From an uncultured Prevotellaceae bacterium (GTDB taxonomy: Bacteria; Bacteroidota; Bacteroidia; Bacteroidales; Bacteroidaceae), in contig CAMVJO010000002.1 of assembly GCA_947167835.1 (NCBI GenBank), positions 1 to 51,738 on the forward strand: DNA of 51,738 bases. The letters run 5' to 3'. A program made the position numbers and the translations under genes. Positions 35,188 through 42,895 of this stretch are shown in pieces (position 1 is the first letter of the stretch; the number at the start of each line of letters is the position of its first letter). The notes under the pieces were generated by a model. That model made no database searches. It saw nothing but the letters and a program-made list of their open reading frames with translations, and was not told the DNA's origin.

Positions 35188-35796
35188 TTAAAGTAATCCC
35201 TCAACGGCTTCGCGCACTCGCTGCATATCTTCGGTAGGTTCGAAGCGTTGCACGGGATGTCCGTCTCGGTCGATAAGGAACTTGGTGAAATTCCATTTGA
35301 TGTCGGGATTCTTGTCGAAATCCGGGTTCTGTGCCCTGAACATCTGGTCTAAACGTTGTCCAAATGGGTTATTGAGATCGAAACCGCGGAAGGGCAGTTT
35401 GCTTTTCAGATAGGAAAAGAGCGGAGTGGCGTCCGGTCCGTTCACACATACCTTGTCAAATTGCGGAAAGGTGACTTGAAAATGCTCCGTGCAGAAGCTC
35501 TGAATGGTATGTATGTCACCAGGAGCCTGAGTGCCGAACTGATTGCACGGAAAGTCGAGAATGACGAATCCGCGTGCCTTGAACTTGTTGTAGAGTGCTT
35601 CCAACTCTTTGTATTGTGGCGTGAAACCGCAATGAGTGGCGGTATTTACCACAAGAATAACTTGTCCTTTGTAAGTATCCATGCACACTTCCTGGGCAGC
35701 GGCGTTGCGTGCCGTGAAACCGTAGATGTCACTCTGCGCTGCTGCCTTGAAAGAAATGAAAGTGAGCAGGAAAAATAAAATAGTCAGCCTCTTCAT
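35188..35796 (-). CDS. glutathione peroxidase family protein, exported
   Basis: 202-residue thiol peroxidase of the GPx family, expected to reduce hydroperoxides, probably with thioredoxin. Signal peptide MKRLTILFFLLTFISFKAAA suggests the periplasm. The catalytic motif is NTATHCGFTPQY with C56 in place of selenocysteine, then FPCNQFGTQAPG with the catalytic Gln, and IKWNFTKFLI with the catalytic Trp. The stop codon lies in the target duplication of MITE copy E. It is 10 bases from the thioredoxin-like gene upstream, which could supply electrons. Confidence 0.92.
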   Translation of the reverse strand: MKRLTILFFLLTFISFKAAAQSDIYGFTARNAAAQEVCMDTYKGQVILVVNTATHCGFTPQYKELEALYNKFKARGFVILDFPCNQFGTQAPGDIHTIQSFCTEHFQVTFPQFDKVCVNGPDATPLFSYLKSKLPFRGFDLNNPFGQRLDQMFRAQNPDFDKNPDIKWNFTKFLIDRDGHPVQRFEPTEDMQRVREAVEGLL

Positions 35797-35805
35797 AAGA
35801 AAACC

Positions 35806-36888
35806 TTATTTGAAAATTTCAGCAAGTCTGTCCAACATCGCTTCGCCACGCAGGTCTTTTGCAATAATCACGCCCTGCGGATCAACAAGTAAGGTAGCAG
35901 GAATGGATCTTATGCCATAAACCTGTCCGGCCAGGCAATCCCAACCTTTAAGGTCGCTCAAATGAATCCAATCCATCTGTTTGCGTTTGATAGCTCCTAC
36001 CCAATTTGCGCGATTGTTGTCAAAAGAAAGACCAACTATGTCGAAACCTTTGGAATGATAGAGCTCGTATGCTTTCTTTACGTTAGGAAGTTCAGCCATG
36101 CAGGGACCGCACCAACTTGCCCAGAAATCTATCAGGACATATCGGCCTTTTCCCACGTATTCGCTCAGCTTGTGAGATTTACCCAAGGTATCCGGCATCT
36201 CTAAGTCGGTAAACATTTTGCCAATTTCCGACTTCTTTTTCGTTTCCACCATTTCGATGATAGGTTTTACGTAGGAATGTTTGGTGTAAGCGGCATTAAG
36301 AGCCAAGATGTCGTCCAAATCTTTTTCTTCCATTTGGAGCGCGTATGCCCGAAGCACGAAAGCCGGATAGAGCATGGAGGTATCTTCTTTTAGCACCTTC
36401 TTTACGATTTTCAGCGAGGCATCCATCACATTTTGTGCCTTGGCCTGAAATGCTGCCACCTCTTCTTTTGGAAGTTCCTGCCCAGCCGCTCTTTTTTGCA
36501 TCAGGGCATCGTATTCTTTCATCAGAGGCGCTTCGATTTCGTCCAGAGATTTATTGAATTCGTTCAGCTTCTGCGTTTCTTTTCCGCCCGAAGCCGTTTT
36601 GTTAATCAGGTCAATTTTCACATTTCCCTCGCAGAAAAACGCAACGGTGCGGGGTTTCTGAGGAGTTTCCATGAAGTAAGCCGTCATAAATGGCTGATTG
36701 TTGGTCGTACCTGCGAACTGGAACTTACCGTCGCGGCTTACTTTTACGCTATCTACCTGCCGAGTTTCGAGATTTTGGAGATAAACGGTTTTTGTTCCGG
36801 CAGGAGCTAAGCCTTCTACCTTGTAACTCTGAGAATATCCCAGTTGTGTGAAAATAGCCAGGATTCCGATAAAAAATAATCTTTTCAT
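35806..36888 (-). CDS. TlpA/ResA-like thioredoxin with DUF4369-type N-terminal domain
   Basis: 360-residue exported thiol-disulfide protein. Signal peptide MKRLFFIGILAIFTQLGYSQ; an N-terminal beta domain of DUF4369 type (KVEGLAPAGTKTVYLQNLETRQVDSVKVSRDGKFQFAG); a helical linker at about 105-225; and a C-terminal AhpC/TSA-TlpA domain with WASWCGPC at 256-263, the redox CXXC. This layout is widespread in Bacteroidota. It is followed by the glutathione peroxidase gene in a likely operon for periplasmic redox homeostasis. Confidence 0.92.
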   Translation of the reverse strand: MKRLFFIGILAIFTQLGYSQSYKVEGLAPAGTKTVYLQNLETRQVDSVKVSRDGKFQFAGTTNNQPFMTAYFMETPQKPRTVAFFCEGNVKIDLINKTASGGKETQKLNEFNKSLDEIEAPLMKEYDALMQKRAAGQELPKEEVAAFQAKAQNVMDASLKIVKKVLKEDTSMLYPAFVLRAYALQMEEKDLDDILALNAAYTKHSYVKPIIEMVETKKKSEIGKMFTDLEMPDTLGKSHKLSEYVGKGRYVLIDFWASWCGPCMAELPNVKKAYELYHSKGFDIVGLSFDNNRANWVGAIKRKQMDWIHLSDLKGWDCLAGQVYGIRSIPATLLVDPQGVIIAKDLRGEAMLDRLAEIFK

Positions 36889-36927
36889 TTTTGTGTTTTA
36901 TTTCGTTTATAATCTTTTCATTCAGCG

Positions 36928-36958
36928 CGAAATTAGCAAAAAAAGCAGTTACGTACAA
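36928..36958 (-). promoter_or_regulatory. possible promoter of the thioredoxin-peroxidase operon
   Basis: On the minus strand TTTTTG, then about 20 bases, then TAATTTCG, one mismatch from TAnnTTTG, about 40 bases before the ATG. Confidence 0.4.
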
Positions 36959-36998
36959 AAAATAGCACGGAGAAATGGTTGTTTCGGCAAAAAATCAT

Positions 36999-37006
36999 TA
37001 CTTTTG
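36999..37006 (+). promoter_or_regulatory. -7 box of the glycosyltransferase gene (TACTTTTG)
   Basis: TACTTTTG fits TAnnTTTG, with TTG 17 bases upstream, and lies 29 bases before the ATG at 37036. It supports this start over 36979. Confidence 0.6.
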
Positions 37007-37035
37007 CTTGTGTAAAAACTAAAAACGCCGTATTC

Positions 37036-37782
37036 ATGGTAAAAAGTGACAGTTTGGTAATCATTCCAACCTATAACGAAAAAGAAAATATCGAGAGAAT
37101 TATCCGTGCCGTCTTTGCACTTGAAAAAAGTTTCCATATACTCATTATTGACGACGGATCTCCCGACGGTACTGCGCAGATTGTGAAAAATCTGATGCAG
37201 GAAGAATTTGCAGACCGCCTGTTTCTGGTAGAACGCTCGGGGAAATTAGGTCTGGGAACGGCATATATCCGCGGTTTCAAGTGGGCTTTGGAACGCGACT
37301 ACGAATATATCTTTGAAATGGATGCCGACTTCAGTCACGATCCCCATGATTTGCCGCGCCTATACGCCGCCGTTACTACGGAAGGCGGGGATGTCTCGGT
37401 GGGTTCCCGATATGTCACAGGAGTGAACGTAGTAAACTGGCCAATGGGTCGTGTTTTGATGAGTTACTTCGCTTCAAAATATGTTCGCCTCGTCACGGGT
37501 ATTCCTATTCACGACACTACGGCAGGATTTGTATGCTATAAACGCAAAGTGCTCGAGACTATCGACCTTGATGCCATACGTTTCAAGGGATATGCCTTCC
37601 AGATTGAAATGAAGTTCACCGCTTATACTTTAGGCTTCAAAGTAAAAGAAGTAAGTGTCATATTCGTTAATCGACAGGAAGGAACAAGCAAAATGTCCGG
37701 CGGCATTTTCAGCGAAGCGCTCTTTGGTGTGATGAAATTGAAGGCAGCAAAAATGTTCGGAAAGATAAAACCAAAAAAGTAA
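37036..37782 (+). CDS. polyprenol-phosphate mannosyltransferase-like glycosyltransferase (Dpm1-like, GT2)
   Basis: Cytoplasmic-face GT2 enzyme likely to transfer a sugar from a nucleotide donor to polyprenyl phosphate. 248 residues from the ATG at 37036; the longer ORF start precedes the promoter box. Motifs: VIIPTYNEKENIE at 8-20, DDGSPDGT at 39-46, MDADFSHDP at about 94-102, and the Dpm1-like RFKGYAFQIEMKF and NRQEGTSKMS segments. No C-terminal membrane helices. The sugar is uncertain. The CD225 gene begins 23 bases after its stop. Confidence 0.9.
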   Translation: MVKSDSLVIIPTYNEKENIERIIRAVFALEKSFHILIIDDGSPDGTAQIVKNLMQEEFADRLFLVERSGKLGLGTAYIRGFKWALERDYEYIFEMDADFSHDPHDLPRLYAAVTTEGGDVSVGSRYVTGVNVVNWPMGRVLMSYFASKYVRLVTGIPIHDTTAGFVCYKRKVLETIDLDAIRFKGYAFQIEMKFTAYTLGFKVKEVSVIFVNRQEGTSKMSGGIFSEALFGVMKLKAAKMFGKIKPKK

Positions 37783-37804
37783 CTCCCCACAAAAATCATA
37801 TATC

Positions 37805-38284
37805 ATGGACTACGAAAATAATAATACCGATTTCAATAACCAAAGTGCCCAACAACCCAACGAGAACGGGCAGCAGAATTGGCAACAAAACCAGCAAAAC
37901 TGGCAGCAAGGGCAGCAAAATCGCGTTTGCCCGTGTCAGTATTGCAATTACTCGCAGCAGAATTGGCAAGGCCAGCAACAAAATTGGCAGGGACCGCAGC
38001 AATCTTGGCAGCAGTCCCCACAAAATCATGCAGGCTCGGAGGAAAGACCGAGTACATACATGGTTTTGGCCATTCTAAGCACGGTATGCTGCTGTATCCC
38101 CTTCGGAATCGTTTCAATCGTCTATGCAAACAAAGTAGATACGCTTTGGTATCAAGGAATGTACGAGGAAGCCAGAAAGAGTTCCCGCAGAGCGCGTAAT
38201 TGGGCTTTGGCTTCAATTCTTACAACCATAGCATTTTACTTTTTGTATATTTTCTTTGCTATTATCATAGCAGCAATGAATTGA
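37805..38284 (+). CDS. CD225/dispanin family membrane protein with Gln/Trp-rich N-terminus
   Basis: 159 residues. Residues 1-78 are low complexity: repeats of QQNWQ/QQSWQ interrupted by a cysteine cluster CPCQYC. Residues about 80-158 are a CD225 domain: first membrane segment MVLAILSTVCCCIPFGIVSIVYANKVDTLW, a charged loop EARKSSRRARNWA, and a second membrane segment to the C-terminus. The same domain makes up the IFITM restriction factors of vertebrates. Bacterial function is unknown to me. Co-transcription with the preceding glycosyltransferase gene is likely (22-base gap). Confidence 0.85.
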   Translation: MDYENNNTDFNNQSAQQPNENGQQNWQQNQQNWQQGQQNRVCPCQYCNYSQQNWQGQQQNWQGPQQSWQQSPQNHAGSEERPSTYMVLAILSTVCCCIPFGIVSIVYANKVDTLWYQGMYEEARKSSRRARNWALASILTTIAFYFLYIFFAIIIAAMN

Positions 38285-38327
38285 AACAGCGGGGAAATCA
38301 GATTTAAATTCGACTTCCTGTAGAATA

Positions 38328-38560
38328 GTTCCGAGGTGCTCCCGGAGATGTCCGACATCTTTTCAGAGAAGTCCGTTATCTTTTTAGAGAAGTCCTACAT
38401 CTTTTGGGGATAGTCCGACAACTTCTTAGAAAAGTGAGGCATTCCTCTGAATAAGTCCGAGATAATTCAAAATAAGTCCGAGATAAAATAAAATAGTTCG
38501 GAGATAAAATAAAATAGTTCTGAGGTAATTTATAATAGCCCTGAGGTACGGAAAGATATA
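38328..38560. repeat. strict 21-bp array after the CD225 gene
   Basis: Units beginning GTCC/GTTC start at 38328, 38350, 38371, 38392, 38413, 38434, 38455, 38476, 38496, 38517 and 38538: eleven units, all but two exactly 21 bp. Consensus is GTCCGAGAT + AT-rich 12. Early units read GTCCGACATCTTTTCAGAGAA and later units GTCCGAGATAATTCAAAATAA. All three forward frames are closed by stops. It fills the 310-bp gap. Confidence 0.8.
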
Positions 38561-38594
38561 TCCGACTATTTTCACATTACTTTGCCATTAACGT

Positions 38595-39773
38595 ATGTTA
38601 CTTCGCATCCTTCCACTCATATTTCTGCTTTTCTCGTTGCCTACCTTCGTGATAGTGCGACGTTACTGGCGGCGGCGTCATCTGAAGTGGGCGAAATATC
38701 TGCTTTTATCGGTAAACGGACTGATTTTCCTTGCCGCAGCAATTCTGGCCTTCGACGAAGGATATACGCAGCGCGAGGCAATGCTGAAATCCTATGTGGT
38801 ATTTGCTTTTATGCTTGTTGCCATTCCACAGACATGGCTGGCCATATTTCTTTTCGTCGGCAAACGGTTTAAGCGCCGCCCGCAAATCAGGAAAATCATA
38901 GACAGAATGGGATGGATCACGATGCCGTTTATCGTTATCTTACTCCTACACTCCACATTCGTTGAGCCTTATGAAATTAAGGTGAAGGAAGTAACATTCC
39001 GCTCCAACAAATTACCGCGTTCCTTCGATGGATTCCGCATTGCCGTCGTTTCGGATTTACATGTCGGCAGTTATGATGGCGATACAACGTTCCTAAGTAA
39101 ACTTACCGACAGCATAAACAGTCTGGATGCCGACCTCATAGCCGTTGTGGGCGATGTGGTAAACTTTAGTGCTGACGAATGGGAACCGTATGCGGGGATT
39201 TTGTCTCGTCTAAGGGCGAAACACGGCGTGGTGTCGGTTATGGGAAATCACGACTACATGGGATATAGAAAATGGCCTACGCCTGCTGACAGCATCGCGC
39301 AGATCATGCAACTTTGCCGGCAGCAAGAAGAAGCCGGATGGCACCTGTTGCGTAATGCCTCGTATATCGTCCGTGAAACATCGGGCGACAGCATTGTTAT
39401 CTTGGGTTCTGAGAATTATAGCAGCCCGCCATTTCCACATACGGGCGACCTGAAAAAAGCACAACAGGGCATCAATGAAAATTCCTTCCAGATATTGCTC
39501 ACTCACGACCCATATCAATGGCATTATGACGTGGTGAATCATCCCGAAATCCCATTTACCATTTCAGGGCACACACATGGTGCACAAATGAACCTGTTTG
39601 GTTGGTCGCCAGCCGTCTTTAAAAGAAAAGAGTGGGGAGGTCTCTACGAACAAGACGGACATACGCTCTTTGTCACCCAAGGTACGGGAATGGGCTTCAT
39701 GCTTATGCGCATTCTGCTCCCACCCGAAATCGTTGTTGTCACGCTTCGCACTAGTGCGCAGCCCGCAAAATAG
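38595..39773 (+). CDS. membrane-anchored metallophosphoesterase
   Basis: 392 residues. Three or four hydrophobic segments lie at the N-terminus (about 2-20, 35-55, 65-90 and 110-122), then a calcineurin-like domain with VSDLHVGSYDGD, VVGDVVNFSADEW, VMGNHDYMGY, LTHDP and ISGHTHGAQMN. This is the YkuE/YaeI-type layout, related to enzymes acting on lipid-linked substrates such as UDP-diacylglucosamine, but the substrate cannot be assigned. The array upstream ends about 35 bases before the ATG; a TTACTTTG near 38577 is only a partial promoter match. Confidence 0.88.
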   Translation: MLLRILPLIFLLFSLPTFVIVRRYWRRRHLKWAKYLLLSVNGLIFLAAAILAFDEGYTQREAMLKSYVVFAFMLVAIPQTWLAIFLFVGKRFKRRPQIRKIIDRMGWITMPFIVILLLHSTFVEPYEIKVKEVTFRSNKLPRSFDGFRIAVVSDLHVGSYDGDTTFLSKLTDSINSLDADLIAVVGDVVNFSADEWEPYAGILSRLRAKHGVVSVMGNHDYMGYRKWPTPADSIAQIMQLCRQQEEAGWHLLRNASYIVRETSGDSIVILGSENYSSPPFPHTGDLKKAQQGINENSFQILLTHDPYQWHYDVVNHPEIPFTISGHTHGAQMNLFGWSPAVFKRKEWGGLYEQDGHTLFVTQGTGMGFMLMRILLPPEIVVVTLRTSAQPAK

Positions 39774-39840
39774 TGTGATTGGCGTTTTGTGAGAGGATAA
39801 TCCTGATTAAGAAATTGTTGATACCGACTAAAAATACGAT

Positions 39841-40794
39841 ATGTTAGACATTATATATATTATAATAGGAGTATGCATCGTTCTCTTCGGTGCAGACCGA
39901 CTTACCGACGGAGCCGTGAATATTGCTCGCCGAATGAATATGCCAGAAATCGTGATTGGACTTACTATCGTGGCGATAGGAACCTCTATGCCCGAGTTCT
40001 TTGTCAGTTTGATGTCGGCATTGAAAGGAACGTCCGACATGGCAATCGGTAATATCGTGGGCTCAAATCTTTTCAACACGCTACTAATCACAGGCGTCGC
40101 GGCTTGTGTGGCTTCCATGCAGATTGGCCACGCTACCGTCCGCAAAGATATTCCTTTTGCCGCAGCAGCCACGCTTTTGTTGGTGACTTTATGTTTTGAC
40201 CGCCACATCTCGCGGCTTGATGGCGTGATTATGATTTTCGGCCTGCTGTTTTTCTTCTTTTATACCCTTCGTTTAGGACGTAAGGGCAATATAGAAATGG
40301 CTACCCCCGAGGATTTAGAAGAAGGCTCGGGGAAAAAACAACAGGCTGTGTGGCTAAGTATATTTTGGACCGTCTGCGGACTATCTTGCCTCGTCTTCGG
40401 CAGCCATATCTTCGTTTCCGGTGCTGCCAATGTCGCGAAATCTCTCGGAGTGTCCGATGCCGTAGTTGGTTTGACGATACTTGCGGGCGGTACGTCGCTT
40501 CCCGAATTGGCTACCAGCGTAGTAGCTGCATATAAAGGGCAGAGCGGTATTGCTATCGGCAATGTAATTGGATCGAATGTGCTGAATATCCTGATGATAG
40601 TCGGCGTAACGGCCGTGATTCACCCACTTTATATCAATCACCTCAGCCTTGTTGATTTCGGCCTCATGCTTTTCAGCATTGTGTTGCTTTGGTTTTTCTG
40701 TTTCACCAAATATAAAGTGGAACGCTGGGAAGGTGCTGTACTGACAACCCTCTTTCTTGGATATTTGGGCTGGCTCGTATCACAGAATATCTGA
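39841..40794 (+). CDS. calcium/sodium antiporter (CaCA family, YrbG-like)
   Basis: 317-residue inner-membrane cation exchanger with about ten hydrophobic segments in two inverted halves. Each half has the alpha-repeat signature: GTSMPEFFVSLMSALKG with GNIVGSNLFNTLL in the first, GGTSLPELATSVVAAYKG with GNVIGSNVLNILM in the second, with the two key Glu residues. Normal family length. A hairpin GTCCGAA..TTTCGGAC with a short T-run lies 16 bases after the stop and may be a weak terminator. Confidence 0.93.
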   Translation: MLDIIYIIIGVCIVLFGADRLTDGAVNIARRMNMPEIVIGLTIVAIGTSMPEFFVSLMSALKGTSDMAIGNIVGSNLFNTLLITGVAACVASMQIGHATVRKDIPFAAAATLLLVTLCFDRHISRLDGVIMIFGLLFFFFYTLRLGRKGNIEMATPEDLEEGSGKKQQAVWLSIFWTVCGLSCLVFGSHIFVSGAANVAKSLGVSDAVVGLTILAGGTSLPELATSVVAAYKGQSGIAIGNVIGSNVLNILMIVGVTAVIHPLYINHLSLVDFGLMLFSIVLLWFFCFTKYKVERWEGAVLTTLFLGYLGWLVSQNI

Positions 40795-40939
40795 TTTCTG
40801 CAAGATGTAGTCCGAAGAAACTCCTGATAGTTTCGGACAGGTATCCTTTTTCCCTGTTTTATCATTTCAAAAAGTACGGTAAAAAGCCAGATTTCTCTTT
40901 CAATCATTTTATCCAGCCCAGCAAAAAGTCGGAATCCCT

Positions 40940-42400
40940 ATGCAAATTTCTGAACTCTTAGGTCAATCGTTCGGTATGTCGCTCACTCCGTCGCAGCAGT
41001 CGGCAGTAGCGAAAATTGGTGCGTTCTGCGAATCGAAAGACCAGATGAGCGCATTTATTTTGCGCGGTTATGCCGGAACGGGAAAGACGACATTGATAGG
41101 TACCTTGGTTAAAGTTTTCAATAGCCTGAAGCGCCCTGTCGTTTTGTTGGCGCCAACGGGTAGGGCAGCCAAGGTTTTGTCGCTTCATGCAGGGCAAATG
41201 GCTTTTACTATCCATAAAGTGATTTATAGGCAGGAGACCTTCAACGGAGAACAGACGCGATTTTCTCTTGGCTTCAACAAATTGCGCGACGCCTTGTTTA
41301 TTGTAGATGAAGCCTCGATGCTACAGATGGGCGGAATGGGGGAAACCAGTATTTTCGGGAGCGGAATGGTTATGGATGACCTCGTAAAATTTGTTTACCA
41401 AGGTTCTGGATGCCGTTTGATGCTGATTGGCGACGATGCCCAGCTGCCACCTGTAGGCGAGTCCGAAAGTCCTGCACTTAATAACCAGGTAATAGGCGCT
41501 TATGGCCTGCAAGTTTTTGAAAGTTGCCTGACAGATGTCGTTAGGCAGGAGGCCGCTTCCGGTGTCTTGAGTAATGCCACCCTTATCCGCCAGATGATTC
41601 AGACCGAAACCCTGCAACCGCCCATTATCACGGGGCGAAAAAAGGGCGAAGTGGAATTTGTTGATGGAAATGACTTAGTAGAAAAACTTGATGAGGCATA
41701 TAATGAATATGGAGTGGGCGAAACCATCGTCGTAACCCGTTCAAACAAACGCGCCAACCTATTTAACGAAGGAATACGCCGCATGATTTTCGATCGCGAG
41801 GAGGCTATCTGTCGCGGTGACTACATTATGGTGGTGAAAAACAACTATTTCTGGGCAGAAACCTTGGCAAAAACACTTCCGAAGGGCGAAACCTTGCCTT
41901 TTGCCTTTATTGCCAATGGTGATACGGCACGTGTTGTGAGAATATTCAACTTTCACGAAGCACACGGCTTCCATTTTGCCGATGCTGTGCTGGAATTTCC
42001 CGACTATGACGACTTTACGATGGAATGTCGCGTAATGATTGATACGTTGCTCTCCGAATCGCCATCGCTCTCGTCAGAAGAATCGCACCGCCTCTATGAA
42101 AGCGTACTTTCCGACTATGCTGATATTCCGAATAAGCGCGATCGCATGAAAAACCTGCGCGAAGATTCGTATTACAACGCCTTGCAGATAAAACATGCCT
42201 ACGCCGTTACCTGTCACAAGGCACAAGGCGGACAATGGTCGCAGGTATTTATTGATCAAGGTTATATATCACCTGAAATGATGGATATATCCTATTTTCG
42301 CTGGCTATATACTGCTTTTACCCGCGCCACCGAGAATGTTTACCTCGTGAATTGGCCCCGCGAACAACGTATTTTGGAAAAAGAAGCTGAGGAAGAATAG
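40940..42400 (+). CDS. RecD/Dda-like superfamily 1 DNA helicase
   Basis: 486 residues. Motif I (Walker A) LRGYAGTGKTTL at about 41-52, VLLAPTGRAAKVL (motif Ia), ALFIVDEASML (motif II), LIGDDAQLPPVGES (motif III) and the C-terminal UvrD_C_2 segment AYAVTCHKAQGGQWSQVFID with YTAFTRA (motifs V-VI). Shorter than RecD2 and without its N-terminal extension, so it is of the Dda/Pif1-like class. No RecBC genes are nearby. A stand-alone role in repair or restart is inferred. Confidence 0.9.
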   Translation: MQISELLGQSFGMSLTPSQQSAVAKIGAFCESKDQMSAFILRGYAGTGKTTLIGTLVKVFNSLKRPVVLLAPTGRAAKVLSLHAGQMAFTIHKVIYRQETFNGEQTRFSLGFNKLRDALFIVDEASMLQMGGMGETSIFGSGMVMDDLVKFVYQGSGCRLMLIGDDAQLPPVGESESPALNNQVIGAYGLQVFESCLTDVVRQEAASGVLSNATLIRQMIQTETLQPPIITGRKKGEVEFVDGNDLVEKLDEAYNEYGVGETIVVTRSNKRANLFNEGIRRMIFDREEAICRGDYIMVVKNNYFWAETLAKTLPKGETLPFAFIANGDTARVVRIFNFHEAHGFHFADAVLEFPDYDDFTMECRVMIDTLLSESPSLSSEESHRLYESVLSDYADIPNKRDRMKNLREDSYYNALQIKHAYAVTCHKAQGGQWSQVFIDQGYISPEMMDISYFRWLYTAFTRATENVYLVNWPREQRILEKEAEEE

Positions 42401-42482
42401 AATTTCGGAACAGCAATAAAAGGTTGATCTTGCCTTTTGTTTATTATCTGCCGGTTACAAGAATAGATTGACAAGCTAAATA

Positions 42483-42570
42483 TTTTCTCATCGCCATGAT
42501 AAAGTTTTCTCATCGCGTAGAGAAAATTTTCTCTTCGCGATGAGAATCTTTTCTCTACGCGAAGAGAATG
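42483..42570. repeat. four 22-bp palindromic iterons
   Basis: Four back-to-back 22-bp units, TTTTCTCATCGCCATGATAAAG, ..ATCGCGTAGAGAAAA, ..TTCGCGATGAGAATC and ..TACGCGAAGAGAATG, at 42483, 42505, 42527 and 42549. Each has a dyad centre at CGCG, and units 2 and 3 are near-perfect reverse complements (18 bp, one mismatch). They lie 326-413 bases upstream of fucP. The remaining gap 42571-42895 holds no gene; TATCTTCG at 42800 is a weak -7 candidate. Confidence 0.75.
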
Positions 42571-42895
42571 CATATTGGCTGGATTGATTCAGGTAATGTG
42601 GGCGTTGTTTGGAAAACTCCTTGTTGTGTTATTTGTAGTGCTTACTTAACGCTGAAAAGTGTCGTTTCTTTTAGAAAAGGTAGGGTGAATTTCTGAAATA
42701 GTAGGGTAGGAGTGGCAGATTTTGTAGGTTTTATCTCCGATATCTCCAATAATGAATTAAAAAAAGCGGGATAAGGCAGGAAAAGCCGTTTTTTATTTGT
42801 ATCTTCGCGAGGCAATATGAGCTCTTTTGTCGAGCCGTTATTGCAAAGAATAGAATTTATAGATTTTTTATCGGAATCCAGAAACAAAATACTTG

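Noticed and set aside
37796-38029. Minus-strand 77-aa Leu/Ile-rich ORF
   Set aside because: It is the antisense of the CAG/CAA-rich repeat in the CD225 gene; such repeats give Leu-rich reverse frames.
38350-38455. 21-bp units as a coding heptad repeat (7 codons per unit)
   Set aside because: A few units read openly in one frame, but later units bring TAA or TAG in every forward frame and other arrays have no open frame, so the period is not a coding signal.
40811-40850. Terminator or two-unit 21-bp array after the antiporter gene
   Set aside because: The hairpin GTCCGAA..TTTCGGAC has a three-base bulge and a short T-run, and two cores are too few to claim a phase; mentioned only in the gene entry.
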